Shown piece after piece: positions 63,078 through 64,000 of a stretch of 64,000 nucleotides of DNA. This DNA comes from Desulfovibrio sp. Fe33 (GTDB lineage: Bacteria > Desulfobacterota > Desulfovibrionia > Desulfovibrionales > Desulfovibrionaceae), in contig NZ_JAQKGU010000003.1 of the NCBI RefSeq assembly GCF_028532725.1, positions 186,001-250,000 on the forward strand, given 5' to 3'. The position numbers and the translations under genes are program-made. The notes under the pieces were generated by a model. That model did no database searches. It was given only the letters and a program-made list of their open reading frames with translations, and was not told where the DNA came from. Positions within the stretch are counted from its first letter, which is position 1. Each line of letters starts with the position of its first letter.

Positions 63078-63737
63078 TCAAAGAACGGCAGACCGCGCGG
63101 CATCGACGCCGACCCGCTCCATGAACCGGGCGGTACGCTCCTTTTTCTTCGCATTTTCAGAGTAAAAGGCCAGGACCTTGCGAATAACCGCGAAAGCCTC
63201 TTCCTCCGACACGTTCTCGGCCAGGACATCCCCCTGGCGCACACGCCGTCCGCCGTTGCCGCCGAAGGCCACCGTCCAGCCGTCCTTGCAGCCGAAAAGG
63301 CCCACATCGCGGACCATGGGCTCAGCGCAGCACATGGGGCAACCCGACACGCTGGACTTGAGCTTGGCGGGGAATTCAAAGGAGGCAAGCACCTTCTCCA
63401 GCCGATCAGCCATGGCCATGGAATCCTGCAAGCCGCGCCTGCACGAAACAGACCCGGGGCAGGACTGCACCGCGCAGGGGCAGTCCTCACCCACCAGGCC
63501 GACGGCTTCGACCACCCCTTTCAGGGCGGATTCAGGCACGTCGTCGATCATCAATCGCTGGTTGGCGGCCAGCCGCACCCCGCCCAGGCCATATTCCCGC
63601 ACGGCGCGGTTGACGGCGTCCAGGAGGTCGGCGTCAAGCCGTCCCATGCGAGTACGCGGCACCACCGTGTAGGAGCCGTTCCTTCGACGGCGCACCGCCC
63701 CTGCGGGCAATTGCGCAATGTATTCCTCAATGTTCAT
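63078..63737 (-). CDS. small assimilatory-type siroheme sulfite reductase
   Basis: 219 residues, the single-subunit low-spin sulfite reductase type known from Desulfovibrio vulgaris. Ferredoxin-like N-terminal part, then the siroheme-[4Fe-4S] ligand pattern CPGSVSC (Cys-x5-Cys) and SGCPMCC (Cys-x3-Cys). It reduces sulfite to sulfide with a single cofactor pair; physiological role in sulfate reducers is still debated, since dissimilatory DsrAB is the main enzyme. Monocistronic as far as visible, with the cupin gene downstream. Confidence 0.88.
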   Translation of the reverse strand: MNIEEYIAQLPAGAVRRRRNGSYTVVPRTRMGRLDADLLDAVNRAVREYGLGGVRLAANQRLMIDDVPESALKGVVEAVGLVGEDCPCAVQSCPGSVSCRRGLQDSMAMADRLEKVLASFEFPAKLKSSVSGCPMCCAEPMVRDVGLFGCKDGWTVAFGGNGGRRVRQGDVLAENVSEEEAFAVIRKVLAFYSENAKKKERTARFMERVGVDAARSAVL

Positions 63738-63773
63738 GACGATTATCTCTCTTCCCCACGTCTGAAGGCCGCA

Positions 63774-64000
63774 TCAGATCGGCGGCGCGATGTGCACCAG
63801 CACACGCATGTCGGTAACGGCCCGGACCCCATGGGGTTCGGCGATCTGCGAAACGAGCACGTCGCCGGGCCGCGCGGGCATGGACGCGCCGTCCGCGCCC
63901 AGGAATTCACCCTCCCCTTCGAGAACGGTCAGGGTCAACTCCCCTTCCAGGTCGTGGGAATGAACGGGCAGCGTTTGCCCGGCTCTGAAGTTGAAATTGA
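63774..64000 (-). CDS. cupin-domain protein (partial)
   Basis: The last 75 or so residues are in the window, the start lies beyond the right edge. Cupin motif 1 is TLPVHSHDLEGELTLTVLEG (metal His-x-His...Glu), and motif 2 PGDVLVSQIAEPHGVRAV with the final His. Such small cupins serve as sensors or detoxifying enzymes. It precedes the sulfite reductase gene on the same strand. Confidence 0.8.
   Translation of the reverse strand, partial: NFNFRAGQTLPVHSHDLEGELTLTVLEGEGEFLGADGASMPARPGDVLVSQIAEPHGVRAVTDMRVLVHIAPPI

Overview
The window reads as chromosome of a sulfate-reducing deltaproteobacterium of the Desulfovibrio/Pseudodesulfovibrio type. Pointers to this are a small assimilatory-type siroheme sulfite reductase, a very long PEP synthase, pyruvate carboxylase ending in a zinc ribbon, a minimal sufC-sufB pair beside a nifU-nifS-cysK-cysE operon, a fused succinyl-CoA synthetase, and many chemotaxis and flagellar genes. 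The assignment is inferred from gene families, not from a marker gene. Both edges cut genes: motA on the left and a cupin gene on the right.

Layout. 1-3 kb: flagellar genes (motA, fapA, flaG with a sigma-28 promoter). 3-12 kb: pyruvate/C4 metabolism (PEP synthase behind a PdhR-like palindrome, then birA-pyc). 12-19 kb: cca, a DHH phosphoesterase, fused sucCD, a glycosyltransferase, a TetR regulator. 19-23.4 kb: sufCB, an Smr protein, a frameshifted DinB-like gene, cheW. 23.6-32 kb: an accessory island (below). 32-34 kb: a PEP-CTERM protein and a flagellin-like protein with a near-perfect sigma-28 promoter. 34-36.5 kb: ilvBN with a valine-rich leader peptide and attenuator. 36.7-42.4 kb: Lon-like protease with Hsp20, and a REC-PAS-GGDEF-EAL protein. 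42.6-47 kb: Fe-S and cysteine biosynthesis behind a 25-bp palindrome. 47-55.6 kb: ileS-lspA and a run of small genes ending in PilZ and cheZ, then mgtE. 55.7-59.2 kb: nadC-nadA-nadB. 60-64 kb: trkA-trkH, sulfite reductase, cupin.

The island is the unusual part. A tRNA-Pro(GGG)/tRNA-Thr(GGT) pair opens a tandem array of three units of 2.3-3.2 kb. Each unit starts with tRNA-Pro sequence from the anticodon loop to the 3' end, intact in the first and degenerate later. It continues with a complete tRNA-Thr, a rho-independent terminator, a short Rhs core (about 290 near-identical residues with its own Shine-Dalgarno), a completely different C-terminal tip, and an unrelated small, usually membrane-anchored gene in the immunity position. 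An AT-rich boundary element of about 100 bp closes it. The first unit also carries a displaced orphan tip with its own neighbour gene. A last tRNA-Pro fragment closes the array. No integrase or transposase is present. I read this as a tRNA-bounded reservoir of Rhs toxin-tip/immunity cassettes.

Other regulatory finds are a dispersed structured repeat of about 175 bp in three copies and several promoters and operators. Three apparent frameshifts at homopolymer runs may be sequencing errors or real decay.
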